Source: Mycolicibacterium monacense
GTDB taxonomy: Bacteria; Actinomycetota; Actinomycetes; Mycobacteriales; Mycobacteriaceae
NCBI RefSeq assembly: GCF_010731575.1
Contig: NZ_AP022617.1
Location: forward strand, 2,294,001-2,358,000
Length of the DNA stretch: 64,000 bases
Direction: 5' to 3'
The stretch's first letter is position 1, and the number at the start of each line of letters is the position of its first letter. The translations under genes and the position numbers were made by a program. A model generated the notes under the pieces. That model searched no databases, had not been told where the DNA came from, and was given only the letters and a program-made list of their open reading frames with translations. Below, in pieces: positions 53,458-62,313 of this stretch.

Positions 53458-55197
53458 ATGGCTCGTATGGCCGGGCGACTGCAGTCCTTCAGTTCCTCGA
53501 TCGCCCGCTGGCACGGCGACGAGCGCACGGTCGGCTCACCGCTCACCGAGGCCGATCTGGTCTCGCTGCGCCGGACGCGGTTGTTCGGGGCGACGGGCAC
53601 CGTGCTGATGGCGATCGGCGCCCTGGGCGCCGGCGCACGCCCCGTCGTCCAGGATCCGACCTTCGGCGTCCGGCTGCTCAACCTGCCCTCGCGCATCCAG
53701 ACCGTCTCGCTGACGATGACCACGACCGGCGCGGTGATGATGGCGCTGGCCTGGCTGATGCTGGGCCGCTTCGCACTCGGCAGCCGGCGGATGTCACGCA
53801 GCCAGACCGACCGCACGCTGTTGCTGTGGGCGATACCGCTGCTCATCGCCCCGCCGATGTACAGCAAGGACGTCTACTCCTACCTCGCGCAGAGCGAGAT
53901 CTCGCTGCAGGGTCTCGACCCTTACAAGGTCGGGCCCGCCACCGGCCTCGGACTCGACCACGTGTTCACGCTGTCGGTGCCCAGCCTGTGGCGTGAGACC
54001 CCGGCGCCCTACGGTCCGCTGTTCCTGTGGATCGGGCAGACCATCTCCGCGATCACCGGCGAGAACATCGTCTGGGCGGTGCTGTTCCACCGATTGGTCG
54101 TGCTGGCCGGTGTCGGCCTGATCGTCTGGGCCACCCCGCGGCTGGCCCGCCGCTGCGGCGTCGCCGAGGTCAGCGCATTGTGGCTGGGCCCGTGCAATCC
54201 CCTGCTCTTCATGCACCTGGTGGCCGGCATCCACAACGAGGCGCTGATGCTCGGCCTGATGCTGGCGGGCACGGAGTTCGCGCTGCGCGGCGTGGACGCG
54301 GTCCGGCCGCTCGTCCCGCGACCGTTGCACTGGCCGTCGGGAGGGGCGCAGTGGGCGCGCTGGTACCCGATGGCCATGCTGCTCGCCGGAACCGTGCTGA
54401 TCGCGATGTCGTCGCAGGTCAAACTGCCGTCGCTGCTGGCTCTGGGCTTCGTTGCGATGGCGCTGGCCTGCCGCTGGGGCGGCACCGTGAAGGCGTTCCT
54501 CATCGCCGGCGGATCGCTCACCGCCGTCGCGGTGGCGGTGATGGCGCTCATCGGCTGGGCCAGTGGGCTGGGGTTCGGCTGGCTGTTCACCCTCGGCACC
54601 GCCAACGTGGTGCGCAGCTGGATGTCCCCGCCGACGCTGATCGCGCTGGGCACCGGTCAGGTCGGCATCCTGCTCGGCCTGGGCGACCACACCACCGCGA
54701 TCCTGGGGCTCACCCGCGCCATCGGCGTGAGCATCATCGCGGTGTTGGTCAGCGGGTTGCTGCTGGCGGTGCTGCGGGGACGGTTGCATCCGGTCGGCGG
54801 CCTGGGTGTGGCGCTGGGGGCGACCGTGCTGCTCTTCCCCGTCGTGCAGCCCTGGTACCTGTTGTGGGCGATCATCCCGCTCGCGACGTGGGCCACCCGC
54901 CCGGGCTTCCGCGGCGCGACGATCGCGGTCACACTGATCGTCGGCATCTTCGGCCCCACTGCCAACGGCGACCGGTTCGCGCTGTTCCAGATCGTGATGG
55001 CCACGCTGGCCAGCACGGTCGTGGTCGCGGTACTGATGGCCCTGACCTGGCGCCGGCTCCCCTGGCAGCCGTTACCCGACGGCGATCCGCCGGCCATGCC
55101 CGGCCTGCCGCCCCCGTCGCCGGAATCCGCCGAATCCGATCCGCGACCACCGCAACCGCGGTCGGCCGCACCGGGCGCATACGCTGATTCCCCGTGA
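53458..55197 (+). CDS. mptB: Alpha-(1->6)-mannosyltransferase MptB-like, GT-C family (Rv1459c type)
   Basis: This 579-residue polyprenol-phosphate-mannose-dependent glycosyltransferase of the GT-C type builds the alpha-1,6-mannan core of lipomannan and lipoarabinomannan. It has about 12 or more membrane helices. The acidic loop motif is in PPMYSKDVYSYLAQ after an early helix, where the aspartate is the expected catalytic residue, and a PNxxx-like stretch with GIHNEALMLG follows. A Pro-rich cytoplasmic tail of about 45 residues ends the protein. It is divergent from sufR and followed by an ABC transporter with a GTGA overlap, as in M. tuberculosis (Rv1459c-Rv1458c). Confidence 0.9.
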   Translation: MARMAGRLQSFSSSIARWHGDERTVGSPLTEADLVSLRRTRLFGATGTVLMAIGALGAGARPVVQDPTFGVRLLNLPSRIQTVSLTMTTTGAVMMALAWLMLGRFALGSRRMSRSQTDRTLLLWAIPLLIAPPMYSKDVYSYLAQSEISLQGLDPYKVGPATGLGLDHVFTLSVPSLWRETPAPYGPLFLWIGQTISAITGENIVWAVLFHRLVVLAGVGLIVWATPRLARRCGVAEVSALWLGPCNPLLFMHLVAGIHNEALMLGLMLAGTEFALRGVDAVRPLVPRPLHWPSGGAQWARWYPMAMLLAGTVLIAMSSQVKLPSLLALGFVAMALACRWGGTVKAFLIAGGSLTAVAVAVMALIGWASGLGFGWLFTLGTANVVRSWMSPPTLIALGTGQVGILLGLGDHTTAILGLTRAIGVSIIAVLVSGLLLAVLRGRLHPVGGLGVALGATVLLFPVVQPWYLLWAIIPLATWATRPGFRGATIAVTLIVGIFGPTANGDRFALFQIVMATLASTVVVAVLMALTWRRLPWQPLPDGDPPAMPGLPPPSPESAESDPRPPQPRSAAPGAYADSP

Positions 55198-56126
55198 CCA
55201 CTACGTCGGCCAGCCCCGTGCGACTGCGCGGGGTGACCAAGCGCTACGGGTCGACCACGGCGGTCGACGGGCTCGACCTCGACGTGCACCACGCCGAGGT
55301 GCTGGCGCTGCTCGGACCCAACGGCGCGGGCAAGACGACCACCGTCGAGATGTGCGAGGGCTTCCTGCGACCCGATTCGGGCACCATCGAGATCCTCGGT
55401 ATGGACCCCGCGGCGCACAACACCAAGGTGCGTGAGCGCATCGGCGTCATGCTGCAGGGCGGCGGCGGTTATCCGGCGGCCCGGGCCGGCGAGATGCTCG
55501 ACCTGGTCGCCGCCTACGCCGCCGACCCCCTCGACCCGCAATGGCTGCTCGACACCCTCGGGCTCACCGACGTCGCACGCACCACCTACCGCCGGCTGTC
55601 CGGGGGGCAGCAGCAGCGGCTCGCGCTGGCCTGCGCCGTCGTCGGCCGCCCCGAACTCGTCTTCCTCGACGAGCCGACCGCCGGCATGGACGCCCACGCC
55701 CGCATCGTGGTCTGGGAGATGATCGATGCGCTTCGCCGCGACGGCGTCACCGTCGTGTTGACCACCCACCAGCTGACCGAGGCCGAGGAACTGGCCGACC
55801 GGCTGGTGATCATCGACCACGGTGTCGCGGTCGCCACCGGGACACCGGCCGAGCTGATGCGCAGCGGCGCCGAGAACCAGCTGCGGTTCAGCGCGCCGCC
55901 CCGGCTTGATCTGTCGCTGCTGATGACCGCGCTGCCGGAGAGCTACAAGGCCACCGAGACCACGCCGGGCGAATACCTCGTCGAAGGCCACGTCGACCCC
56001 CAGGTGCTGGCCACGGTGACGGCCTGGTGCGCACGCCTGGACGTGCTGGCCACCGATATGCGCGTCGAGCAGCGCAGCCTCGAAGACGTGTTCTTGGATC
56101 TGACCGGCCGGGAGTTGCGGAAATGA
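55194..56126 (+). CDS. ABC exporter ATP-binding protein (Rv1458c type)
   Basis: This 310-residue ATPase has Walker A LLGPNGAGKTTTVE, the signature RLSGGQQQRLALA, Walker B ELVFLDEPTAGMD and the H-loop VVLTTHQLTEAEE. A C-terminal extension of about 80 residues follows, as in the DrrA-like multidrug and lipid exporters. It pairs with the adjacent permease. The start is a GTG overlapping the mannosyltransferase stop, and its own stop overlaps the permease ATG, so three genes are coupled. The substrate is unknown; a lipid or drug is typical of the class. Confidence 0.92.
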   Translation: MTTTSASPVRLRGVTKRYGSTTAVDGLDLDVHHAEVLALLGPNGAGKTTTVEMCEGFLRPDSGTIEILGMDPAAHNTKVRERIGVMLQGGGGYPAARAGEMLDLVAAYAADPLDPQWLLDTLGLTDVARTTYRRLSGGQQQRLALACAVVGRPELVFLDEPTAGMDAHARIVVWEMIDALRRDGVTVVLTTHQLTEAEELADRLVIIDHGVAVATGTPAELMRSGAENQLRFSAPPRLDLSLLMTALPESYKATETTPGEYLVEGHVDPQVLATVTAWCARLDVLATDMRVEQRSLEDVFLDLTGRELRK

Positions 56127-56899
56127 CGACCAACCAGTTCGCCCCGGGCACCTTCACGCCCGATCCGCGGCCCGCCGCCGTGCCGAAGATGCTGGCCGCC
56201 CAGTTCGGCCTCGAACTGCGGCTGCTGCTGCGCAACGGCGAGCAGTTGCTGCTGACGATGTTCATCCCGATCACCCTGCTCGTCGGCCTGATCCTGTTGC
56301 CGCTGGGCGACTTCGGCGACGACCGGGCGGGCACGTTCGTCCCCGCGATCATGGCGCTCGCGGTGATCTCGACGGCCTTCACGGGCCAGGCCATCGCCGT
56401 GGCGTTCGACCGTCGCTACGGCGCGCTGAAAAGACTTGGGGCGACGGCACTTCCGGTGTGGGGCATCATCGCCGGCAAATCGCTGGCGGTGGTGGCGGTG
56501 GTCTTCCTGCAGTCGGTCCTGCTGGGGGCCATCGGCATCGCGCTGGGATGGCGGCCCGAGGTGGTCGGGCTGGCCCTCGGCGCGGCGATCATCGCGCTGG
56601 GCACCGCGGGGTTCGCGGCGCTGGGTCTGCTGCTCGGCGGCACCCTGCGCGCCGAGATCGTGCTGGCGGTCGCCAACCTGCTGTGGTTCGTGTTCGCGGG
56701 GCTGGGGGCGTTGACCCTCGAAGGTCAGGCGGTGCCCGGCGCGCTCGCGTGGGCCGCCCGGCTCACGCCGTCGGGCGCGCTGACCGAGGCGCTGACCCAG
56801 GCGATGACGCTGTCGATCGACTGGCTGGGGCTGGCCGTCCTCGCCGCGTGGGGCGGTGTGGCGGCGCTGTGCGCGCTGCGCTGGTTCCGCTTCACCTGA
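56123..56899 (+). CDS. ABC-2 type exporter permease (Rv1457c type)
   Basis: This 258-residue ABC-2 type permease has six predicted membrane helices, including LLLTMFIPITLLVGLILLPL and the GTFVPAIMALAVISTAFTGQAIAVAFDRRYGALKRLG region, which contains the amphipathic coupling segment of DrrB-like proteins. It forms an exporter with the preceding ATPase. The ATG at 56123 overlaps the ATPase stop. Its neighbourhood between MptB and CtaA is conserved in mycobacteria. The exported molecule is unknown. Confidence 0.9.
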   Translation: MTTNQFAPGTFTPDPRPAAVPKMLAAQFGLELRLLLRNGEQLLLTMFIPITLLVGLILLPLGDFGDDRAGTFVPAIMALAVISTAFTGQAIAVAFDRRYGALKRLGATALPVWGIIAGKSLAVVAVVFLQSVLLGAIGIALGWRPEVVGLALGAAIIALGTAGFAALGLLLGGTLRAEIVLAVANLLWFVFAGLGALTLEGQAVPGALAWAARLTPSGALTEALTQAMTLSIDWLGLAVLAAWGGVAALCALRWFRFT

Positions 56900-56973
56900 C
56901 ATCGACGCAGGCAGCCGTCGTGTAGGGCGGGCCTACTACGGTTCGTAGTTAGGGCTGCTCTACCATCGGATTC

Positions 56974-58002
56974 GTGCCCGTCAGACGACTCTTCCTGCGG
57001 CTGGTCGACCTGCTGCCGCTGCCCAGTCTGCGGGTCCAGCGCGCCATCGCGATCGCGGTCATCCTGACCCAGGGCGGAATCTCGGTCACCGGCGCGATCG
57101 TCCGCGTCACGGCGTCGGGACTGGGCTGCCCCACCTGGCCGCAGTGCTTCCCCGGCAGCTTCACCCCGGTACCGCACGCCGAGGTGCCCGGCATCCACCA
57201 GGCCGTCGAGTTCGGCAACCGGCTGATCACGTTCCTCGTGGTGCTGACCGCCGCCGCGGCCGTGCTGGCCGTCACGCGTGCCCGGCGCCGCCGCGAGGTC
57301 CTCGTCTACGCCTGGCTGATGCCCGCCTCGACGGTGGCCCAGGCCGTGATCGGCGGTGTCACGGTGCTGACCGGACTGCTGTGGTGGACCGTCGCGATCC
57401 ACCTGCTGGTCTCGATGGCGATGGTGTGGCTGGCGGTCCTGCTGTTCGTCAAGATCGGGGAACCCGACGGTGGCACCCTCGTGCGCACTGTCCCGAAACC
57501 GTTGCGCCAGTTGACGTTGCTGAGCGCGGTGACCCTGTCGGCCGTCCTGGTCACCGGCACCCTGGTGACCGGCGCGGGTCCGCACGCCGGCGACAAGAGC
57601 ATCGAGCAACCGGTCCCCCGGCTGCAGGTGGAGATCACCACGCTGGTGCACCTGCACTCGTCGCTGCTCATCGCCTACCTGTCGCTTCTGGTCGCACTCG
57701 GCTTCGCACTGTTGGCGGTGCGGGCGCCGCGGCCCGTGCTGATCCGGCTGGGCGTGCTGATCGGGATCGCCGCCGCCCAGGGCATGGTCGGCGCCGTCCA
57801 GTTCGTCACGGGTGTGCCTGCCGCGCTCGTCGCGGTGCACGTGGCGGGGGCGGCCGCCTGTACGGCGGCCACCGCGGCGCTATGGGCGTCGATGCGACAG
57901 CGGACCGAGACCGAGGCGCTCGAGCGCGACCTCGACGGCGATGGCGAAGTCGCGCTCGCGGTCCGCACGCGTGGCGGCGTCGAGTTGCCGCCAACCCAGT
58001 GA
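56974..58002 (+). CDS. ctaA: Heme A synthase CtaA (COX15 family, Rv1456c type)
   Basis: CtaA oxidises the C8 methyl of heme O to make heme A for cytochrome c oxidase. This 342-residue membrane protein has eight helices and the conserved RVTASGLGCPTWPQCFPG loop with its cysteine pair. Haem-ligand histidines lie in GIHQAVEFGNR, TVAIHLLVSMA, LVHLHSSLLIAY and ALVAVHVAGAA. The start is a GTG at 56974. It is about 32 residues longer at the C-terminus than I recall for M. tuberculosis, and this tail is the part that overlaps the convergent ATP-grasp gene by 123 bases. Confidence 0.93.
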   Translation: MPVRRLFLRLVDLLPLPSLRVQRAIAIAVILTQGGISVTGAIVRVTASGLGCPTWPQCFPGSFTPVPHAEVPGIHQAVEFGNRLITFLVVLTAAAAVLAVTRARRRREVLVYAWLMPASTVAQAVIGGVTVLTGLLWWTVAIHLLVSMAMVWLAVLLFVKIGEPDGGTLVRTVPKPLRQLTLLSAVTLSAVLVTGTLVTGAGPHAGDKSIEQPVPRLQVEITTLVHLHSSLLIAYLSLLVALGFALLAVRAPRPVLIRLGVLIGIAAAQGMVGAVQFVTGVPAALVAVHVAGAAACTAATAALWASMRQRTETEALERDLDGDGEVALAVRTRGGVELPPTQ

Positions 58003-58824
58003 CGGCTCGACCAGTTCCACCTCGAGCACCCGCGCGTCCTCGCGATCGCCGATGACGTCGACCCGCGCGTAGAGGAATTCGGCCGCCTCCATCCCGAGGG
58101 CCGCCGCGGCCGCCCCCAGCGCCGCGTGCCCGAGCTCCCACAGTTCGAAATCCGGTTCGGCGGGCGCCAGGGTCTCCAGCGCGTAGGTGCCCGACACGTC
58201 GAACACCGGCGGACCCTCCGGCGGCAGGATCGCGGCCTTGGTGAACGCGTGCGACTGCGCGCTGCCGAGGAACACCAGCGCCGTCTCCCCGTACTCCACC
58301 CGCGCGTCGTACGGCTGCACGAGAACCGCGCGGCCCTGCGCCTGCAGGTGCGCCGCGTGGGCGGCAGCGGCAGCGGGATCGGTGAAGCGTTGCGCCCCCA
58401 CCGAACCCCCGCCGACCGCGGGTTTGACCACGACCTCACCGTCCGGCACGACGACGCGGTCACCGCTGCCGAAGTGGCGGGTCGGCACCGTCGGCACCCC
58501 GCGCTGCGCCAACTCCACGAGGTATCGCTTGTCGGTGTTCCAGGCGACGACGTCCGGGCTGTTCAGCAGGTTGCGCACCTGCCGCGTCCACACCTTGAAC
58601 TCGTCGAGACGGTCGATGTAGTCCCACGTCGCCCGTAGGATCACCAGGTCGGCGTCGAGCACCGCCGGATCGTCCCAGGCCAGCCAGCGGGCGTGTAGAC
58701 CCCGCGTGCGCAGCGCATCCACGAGTCCGTCGTCGTCGCCGTCACCCTCGGGAAGGGCAGGGCAGCCGGCCAGCACGATCCGCGGATGGAACAGGTCGGG
58801 ACGCGCGAGCCTCACCCGGGTCAT
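57880..58824 (-). CDS. ATP-grasp domain protein (RimK-like)
   Basis: This 314-residue protein has an N-terminal pre-ATP-grasp domain (IVLAGCPALPEGDGDDDGLVDALRTRG). An ATP-grasp domain follows, with NTDKRYLVELAQRGVPTVPT, a lysine in VVVKPAVGGGSVGAQRF, and the acidic metal-binding pair in RVLEVELVEPSLGW. Such enzymes ligate a carboxylate to an amine or thiol; the substrate cannot be read. The ATG at 58824 (MTRVRLARPD) lies only 24 bases from the divergent quinone oxidoreductase start. The last 123 bases are antisense to the ctaA end. Confidence 0.85.
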   Translation of the reverse strand: MTRVRLARPDLFHPRIVLAGCPALPEGDGDDDGLVDALRTRGLHARWLAWDDPAVLDADLVILRATWDYIDRLDEFKVWTRQVRNLLNSPDVVAWNTDKRYLVELAQRGVPTVPTRHFGSGDRVVVPDGEVVVKPAVGGGSVGAQRFTDPAAAAAHAAHLQAQGRAVLVQPYDARVEYGETALVFLGSAQSHAFTKAAILPPEGPPVFDVSGTYALETLAPAEPDFELWELGHAALGAAAAALGMEAAEFLYARVDVIGDREDARVLEVELVEPSLGWRQLDAATRADRERDFAIAVEVALERLGLGPLSHRRP

Positions 58825-58848
58825 GCTAGGCGGTGGATGATGGTTCCC

Positions 58849-59823
58849 ATGTACGCGATCGAAGTCTCCGAAACCGGCGGTCCCGAGGTCCTCACCCACG
58901 TCGAGAAGGAACCCCCATCCCCCGGCCCGGGTCAGGTGCTGATCAAGGCCGAGGCGATCGGCGTCAACTTCATCGACACCTACTTCCGGTCGGGCCTGTA
59001 TCCGCGCGAGGTGCCGTTCGTCGTCGGTACCGAGGTCTGCGGCACCATCGAGGCCATCGGCGACGACGTCGCGGCGCTTCAGGTGGGCGACCGGGTGGTC
59101 ACCGACAAGGCGCTCGGCGCGTATGCCGAATACACCCTGGCGCCCGCGGATTTCGTGGCCTATGTGCCCGACGGCGTGGCCCCCGCGGTCGCCGCCTCCT
59201 CGCTGCTGAAGGGGATGACCGCCCACTACCTGATCAAGTCGACGTATCCGGTGCAGCAGGGCGACACGGTGCTGGTGCACGCCGGGGCCGGCGGCGTCGG
59301 GCTGATCCTCACGCAGTGGGCGACCAGCCTGGCGGCCAAGGTCATCACGACCGTCTCCACACCGCAGAAGGCCGAACTCTCACGCCAGGCCGGGGCGATC
59401 GAGGTGCTCGACTACCCGGACGACGCGCAGGAGTTCGGCGCCCGGATCCGCGAACTCACCGGCGGTAACGGTGTGGCCGCCGTGTACGACGGGGTCGGGG
59501 CGGCGACGTTCGACGCCAGCCTGGCCAGCCTGGCGGTGCGCGGCACCCTCGTCCTGTTCGGCGGCGCCAGCGGTCCCGTCCCCCCGGTCGACCCGCAGCG
59601 GCTGAACTCTGCGGGGTCGGTGTACCTGACCCGGCCCAGCCTGGTGCACTACACCCGCACCCCCGACGAATTCTCTTGGCGCGCAGGCGAAGTGCTGGAC
59701 GCGATCGCGAAGGGTGCCATCACGGTGACCGTCAGCGAGCACTATCCGCTACAGGAGGCCGAACGCGCGCACCGCGATCTGCAGGGGCGCAAGACCGTCG
59801 GATCGGTGGTCCTGATTCCGTAA
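58849..59823 (+). CDS. qor: NADPH:quinone oxidoreductase (MDR family, Rv1454c type)
   Basis: This 324-residue zinc-independent medium-chain dehydrogenase/reductase is of the zeta-crystallin/Qor group. Features are IGVNFIDTYFRSGLYP near residue 45, the NADPH-binding VLVHAGAGGVGLILTQWA near residue 145, and VAAVYDGVGAATFDASLASL. It would reduce quinones with NADPH. The ATG at 58849 (MYAIEVSE) matches the family start; ATGs at 58837 and 58840 are alternatives. The tiny divergent gap suggests that one or both transcripts are leaderless. Confidence 0.92.
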   Translation: MYAIEVSETGGPEVLTHVEKEPPSPGPGQVLIKAEAIGVNFIDTYFRSGLYPREVPFVVGTEVCGTIEAIGDDVAALQVGDRVVTDKALGAYAEYTLAPADFVAYVPDGVAPAVAASSLLKGMTAHYLIKSTYPVQQGDTVLVHAGAGGVGLILTQWATSLAAKVITTVSTPQKAELSRQAGAIEVLDYPDDAQEFGARIRELTGGNGVAAVYDGVGAATFDASLASLAVRGTLVLFGGASGPVPPVDPQRLNSAGSVYLTRPSLVHYTRTPDEFSWRAGEVLDAIAKGAITVTVSEHYPLQEAERAHRDLQGRKTVGSVVLIP

Positions 59824-59837
59824 CGATCGTGTGATCG

Positions 59838-59854
59838 GTGTGAAAGTTTCACAC
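59838..59854 (+). promoter_or_regulatory. Palindromic candidate operator upstream of deoR-type gene
   Basis: GTGTGAAA-G-TTTCACAC is a perfect 17-base palindrome placed 21 bases before the GTG start of the DeoR-family gene. GAAA/TTTC repeats are characteristic of DeoR-family operators, so autoregulation is likely. GTGTGA half-sites recur in the kinase promoter at 62314-62326. Confidence 0.65.
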
Positions 59855-59874
59855 GTCTGGCCTACGCTGGAGCG

Positions 59875-60651
59875 GTGCCCACACTGAACGCGCACGCCCG
59901 GCGGGCCGCGATCGCCGCCAGGATCAACGCCGACCGGGAAGTCGACTTCGCTTCGCTCGCCGAGGAATTCGACGTCTCCGAGATGACGATCCGGCGCGAC
60001 ATCGAGCGGCTGGAGGACCAAGGCATCGCCCGGCGGGTGCTCGGCGGCGCGATCGCGTTCGGCGGCAAGTCGACCGAGCCGTCGTTCGCCGCCCGCGCGG
60101 CCGAGGCGGCCGACGAGAAGATCCACATCGCCAGCGCGGTGGCCGATCTGCTGACCCCGCAGGAGACGGTCATCCTCGACAGCGGCAGCACCGTGCTGGC
60201 GGTGGCCCGGGCGATCAAGGGCCGCGGGCTGGGCCTGACGGTGATCACGCCGAGCGTCCTGGTCGCCGTGGAGCTCGCCGATGAACCCGACACCACGATC
60301 CTGCTCACCGGCGGGAAGGTCCGCCCCGGCGAGCTGAGCCTCATCGGCGCCGAGGCGGAGGACTTCTACCTGCGCTACAACTGCGACACCTATGTGATGG
60401 GCATCGCCGGCGTCGACGGCAGACGCGGCGCGTCGGAGTACCACCGCGAAGAAGGCAACGTCAAGCAGGCGGCGATGCGGTCGGCCGACCGGGTCATCGT
60501 GGCCGCCGACGCCACCAAACTCGGGCGCGTGCAGCTGATCAACGTCGCTCCGGTGTCCGAAATCTCGGTGTTGGTCACCGACGGGCCGTGCGAACACCCC
60601 ACGCTGGAGTCGTTGCGCGCCGCGGGCGTCCAGGTGGTCTGCGTCGGCTGA
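59875..60651 (+). CDS. DeoR-family transcriptional regulator
   Basis: This 258-residue regulator has the DeoR N-terminal HTH (DFASLAEEFDVSEMTIRRDIERLEDQGIARRVLGGA) and a C-terminal sugar-phosphate sensor domain (ILDSGSTVLAVARAI, LTGGKVRPGELSLIGAEAE, VIVAADATKLGRV). The family senses phosphorylated sugars or polyols. Together with the FGGY kinase, IMPase-like and BtpA-like genes it defines a carbohydrate locus. The GTG at 59875 is the start. The stop TGA abuts the stop of the convergent IMPase-like gene as TGATCA, with no spacer for a terminator. Confidence 0.92.
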   Translation: MPTLNAHARRAAIAARINADREVDFASLAEEFDVSEMTIRRDIERLEDQGIARRVLGGAIAFGGKSTEPSFAARAAEAADEKIHIASAVADLLTPQETVILDSGSTVLAVARAIKGRGLGLTVITPSVLVAVELADEPDTTILLTGGKVRPGELSLIGAEAEDFYLRYNCDTYVMGIAGVDGRRGASEYHREEGNVKQAAMRSADRVIVAADATKLGRVQLINVAPVSEISVLVTDGPCEHPTLESLRAAGVQVVCVG

Positions 60652-61413
60652 TCAACCCCAGCGGGCCGAGACGCTCTCGTCACCGTCGGCCGGCCGGCAC
60701 ACCGTCGCACCCGCCTCCTCGGCGATGAGCGCACCGGCGGCCCAGTCGTGTACCGCGAGATCGTCCTCGACGAATGCGTGCAGGCTGCCCTGCGCCACCA
60801 GACACAGGTCGACGGCCGCGGCGCCGAAGCGGCGCATGTCGGTGTAGTCGGCCACCAACGCGCCGAGTTCGCGGACCTGACGCCGGCGGCGTCCGGGGTC
60901 GTAGGACAGGCCGGTGCCGATGAGCCGCGCCGACGTCGCGGGCAGCTGCAGCGGCAGCACCGCCCGCTGAGCCGGCGACCTGAGCTGCGCACCCCCGCCC
61001 CTGGCCGCACTCCAGGTGGCGCCCAGCGCGGGTGCGGTCACCGCCCCGGCGAGCCACACGCCGTCTGAGGTGCGGCGCACCGCCACGGAGGTCGCGAAGT
61101 ACGGGATCAACCGGGTGTAGTTGGTGGTGCCGTCCAGCGGGTCGACGACCCACTCCAACCCGCTCACCCCCGTGTGCGCGGGCAGTTCCTCCCCGAGCAC
61201 GGAATCGCCGGGGCGGGCGGCGAGGAGAATCTCGCGCACGGCTTCCTCCGCCGCCCGGTCGACCGGGGTGACGACGTCGCCGGCCGCGCTCTTGGTGCTG
61301 ACGATGATCGGTTCACCGAGCCGCCGCAGGCAGAGTTCGGCGCCCGTCTGCGCTGCGGCCACCGCGAGATCCTCGAGCTCGCCGGACGACGTCGACATCT
61401 CCCGGATGTTCAC
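60652..61413 (-). CDS. Inositol monophosphatase-family phosphatase
   Basis: This 253-residue IMPase-fold enzyme has the metal-binding motifs TPVDRAAEEAV, GEELPAHTG, WVVDPLDGTTNYTR (DPLDGT) and the C-terminal VHDWAAGALIAEEAGA. It would hydrolyse a small phosphate ester, by context a sugar or polyol phosphate made by the locus rather than inositol phosphate. The start is a GTG at 61413 overlapping the stop of the BtpA-like gene (GTGA); an ATG at 61398 has no spaced Shine-Dalgarno. Substrate unknown. Confidence 0.88.
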   Translation of the reverse strand: MNIREMSTSSGELEDLAVAAAQTGAELCLRRLGEPIIVSTKSAAGDVVTPVDRAAEEAVREILLAARPGDSVLGEELPAHTGVSGLEWVVDPLDGTTNYTRLIPYFATSVAVRRTSDGVWLAGAVTAPALGATWSAARGGGAQLRSPAQRAVLPLQLPATSARLIGTGLSYDPGRRRRQVRELGALVADYTDMRRFGAAAVDLCLVAQGSLHAFVEDDLAVHDWAAGALIAEEAGATVCRPADGDESVSARWG

Positions 61414-62225
61414 AATGTGGCGCGGAATTCCCGCACGACGGTCATCAGCTCGGTGACCCGGGACTGGACGGCGCGGTTCTCGAACACGCCGTCCTCCTTG
61501 AAGTAGGTCCCGACGATGGCGCCGTCGGCGATCGACAACTGCTCGGCCGCGTTGTGGGCGCGCACACCGGTGTTGACGAACACCGGTACGTCGCCGGCCT
61601 CGTCCTTGACCACCTGCAGCGCCTGCGAGTCGGTCGATGCGCCCGCGGTCAGCCCCGACACGCAGATGCCGTCGGGTCGGGTCGCGAAGACCGTCGTCTT
61701 GGTGATCGATGCGAGGTCCCGGTCGGACAGGTAGACCGCCGACTCCGGCACGATGTTGAACAGCAGCTTCACGCCGGCCCCGCCGATGCGGTGCCGGTGG
61801 CGGGCCACGGCGCCGACGTTGGTGTCCCAGAGGCCGAAGTCGCTGGCGTACACGCCGGTGAAGATCTCGCGCACCCACTGTGCGCCGGTGGCGACCGCGA
61901 GGTCGATCGAGGCCCGGCCGTCCCACAGCACGTTCACGCCGTAGGGCAGTGTGAGGTCGGGCAGCAGCTCCCCGATGATCCGGGCCATTGTGATGGCGGT
62001 GATGGGTTCGGTCTTGGTCAGATACGGCAAGCTGAACTCGTTGGAGATCATCACGCCGTCGACGCCGCCGTCCCGCAGGGCGGCGAGTTCGCCCTTGGCA
62101 CGGTCCACCACAGCGCGGATCCCGGCCGCGGAGTCGTATCCGGGATCGCCGGGCAGAGCAGACAGGTGCAGCATCGCGATCACGGGCTTCTGTACCGCGA
62201 ACACCTCATCGAGCCAATTGGTCAT
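61410..62225 (-). CDS. BtpA/SgcQ-family TIM-barrel protein
   Basis: This 271-residue BtpA-family protein includes KPVIAMLHLSALPGDPGYD near the start, GVDGVMISNEFSLPYL, YGVNVLWDGRASIDLA and VPVFVNTGVRAHNAAE. The family has a phosphate-binding barrel fold and includes cyanobacterial BtpA (photosystem I biogenesis) and SgcQ-type proteins in sugar operons; enzymatic function is poorly defined. Here it is coupled to the IMPase-like gene and divergent from the FGGY kinase, so a role with phosphorylated sugars is likely. The ATG at 62225 is used. Confidence 0.85.
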   Translation of the reverse strand: MTNWLDEVFAVQKPVIAMLHLSALPGDPGYDSAAGIRAVVDRAKGELAALRDGGVDGVMISNEFSLPYLTKTEPITAITMARIIGELLPDLTLPYGVNVLWDGRASIDLAVATGAQWVREIFTGVYASDFGLWDTNVGAVARHRHRIGGAGVKLLFNIVPESAVYLSDRDLASITKTTVFATRPDGICVSGLTAGASTDSQALQVVKDEAGDVPVFVNTGVRAHNAAEQLSIADGAIVGTYFKEDGVFENRAVQSRVTELMTVVREFRATL

Positions 62226-62260
62226 GGAACGCCTCTCACGGTTGTCGACGACATCCTGGA

Positions 62261-62275
62261 TGTTATTAAATAACA
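62261..62275. promoter_or_regulatory. AT-rich palindrome in the kinase/btpA divergent region
   Basis: TGTTATT-A-AATAACA is a perfect 15-base palindrome in very AT-rich DNA, unusual for this chromosome. It sits 36 bases before the BtpA-like start and 105 before the kinase start. It may be an operator or part of divergent -10 regions. Confidence 0.5.
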
Positions 62276-62313
62276 GTCAACGTGCGGCAGTGCAGCGTTT
62301 TACGTGACGGTTA

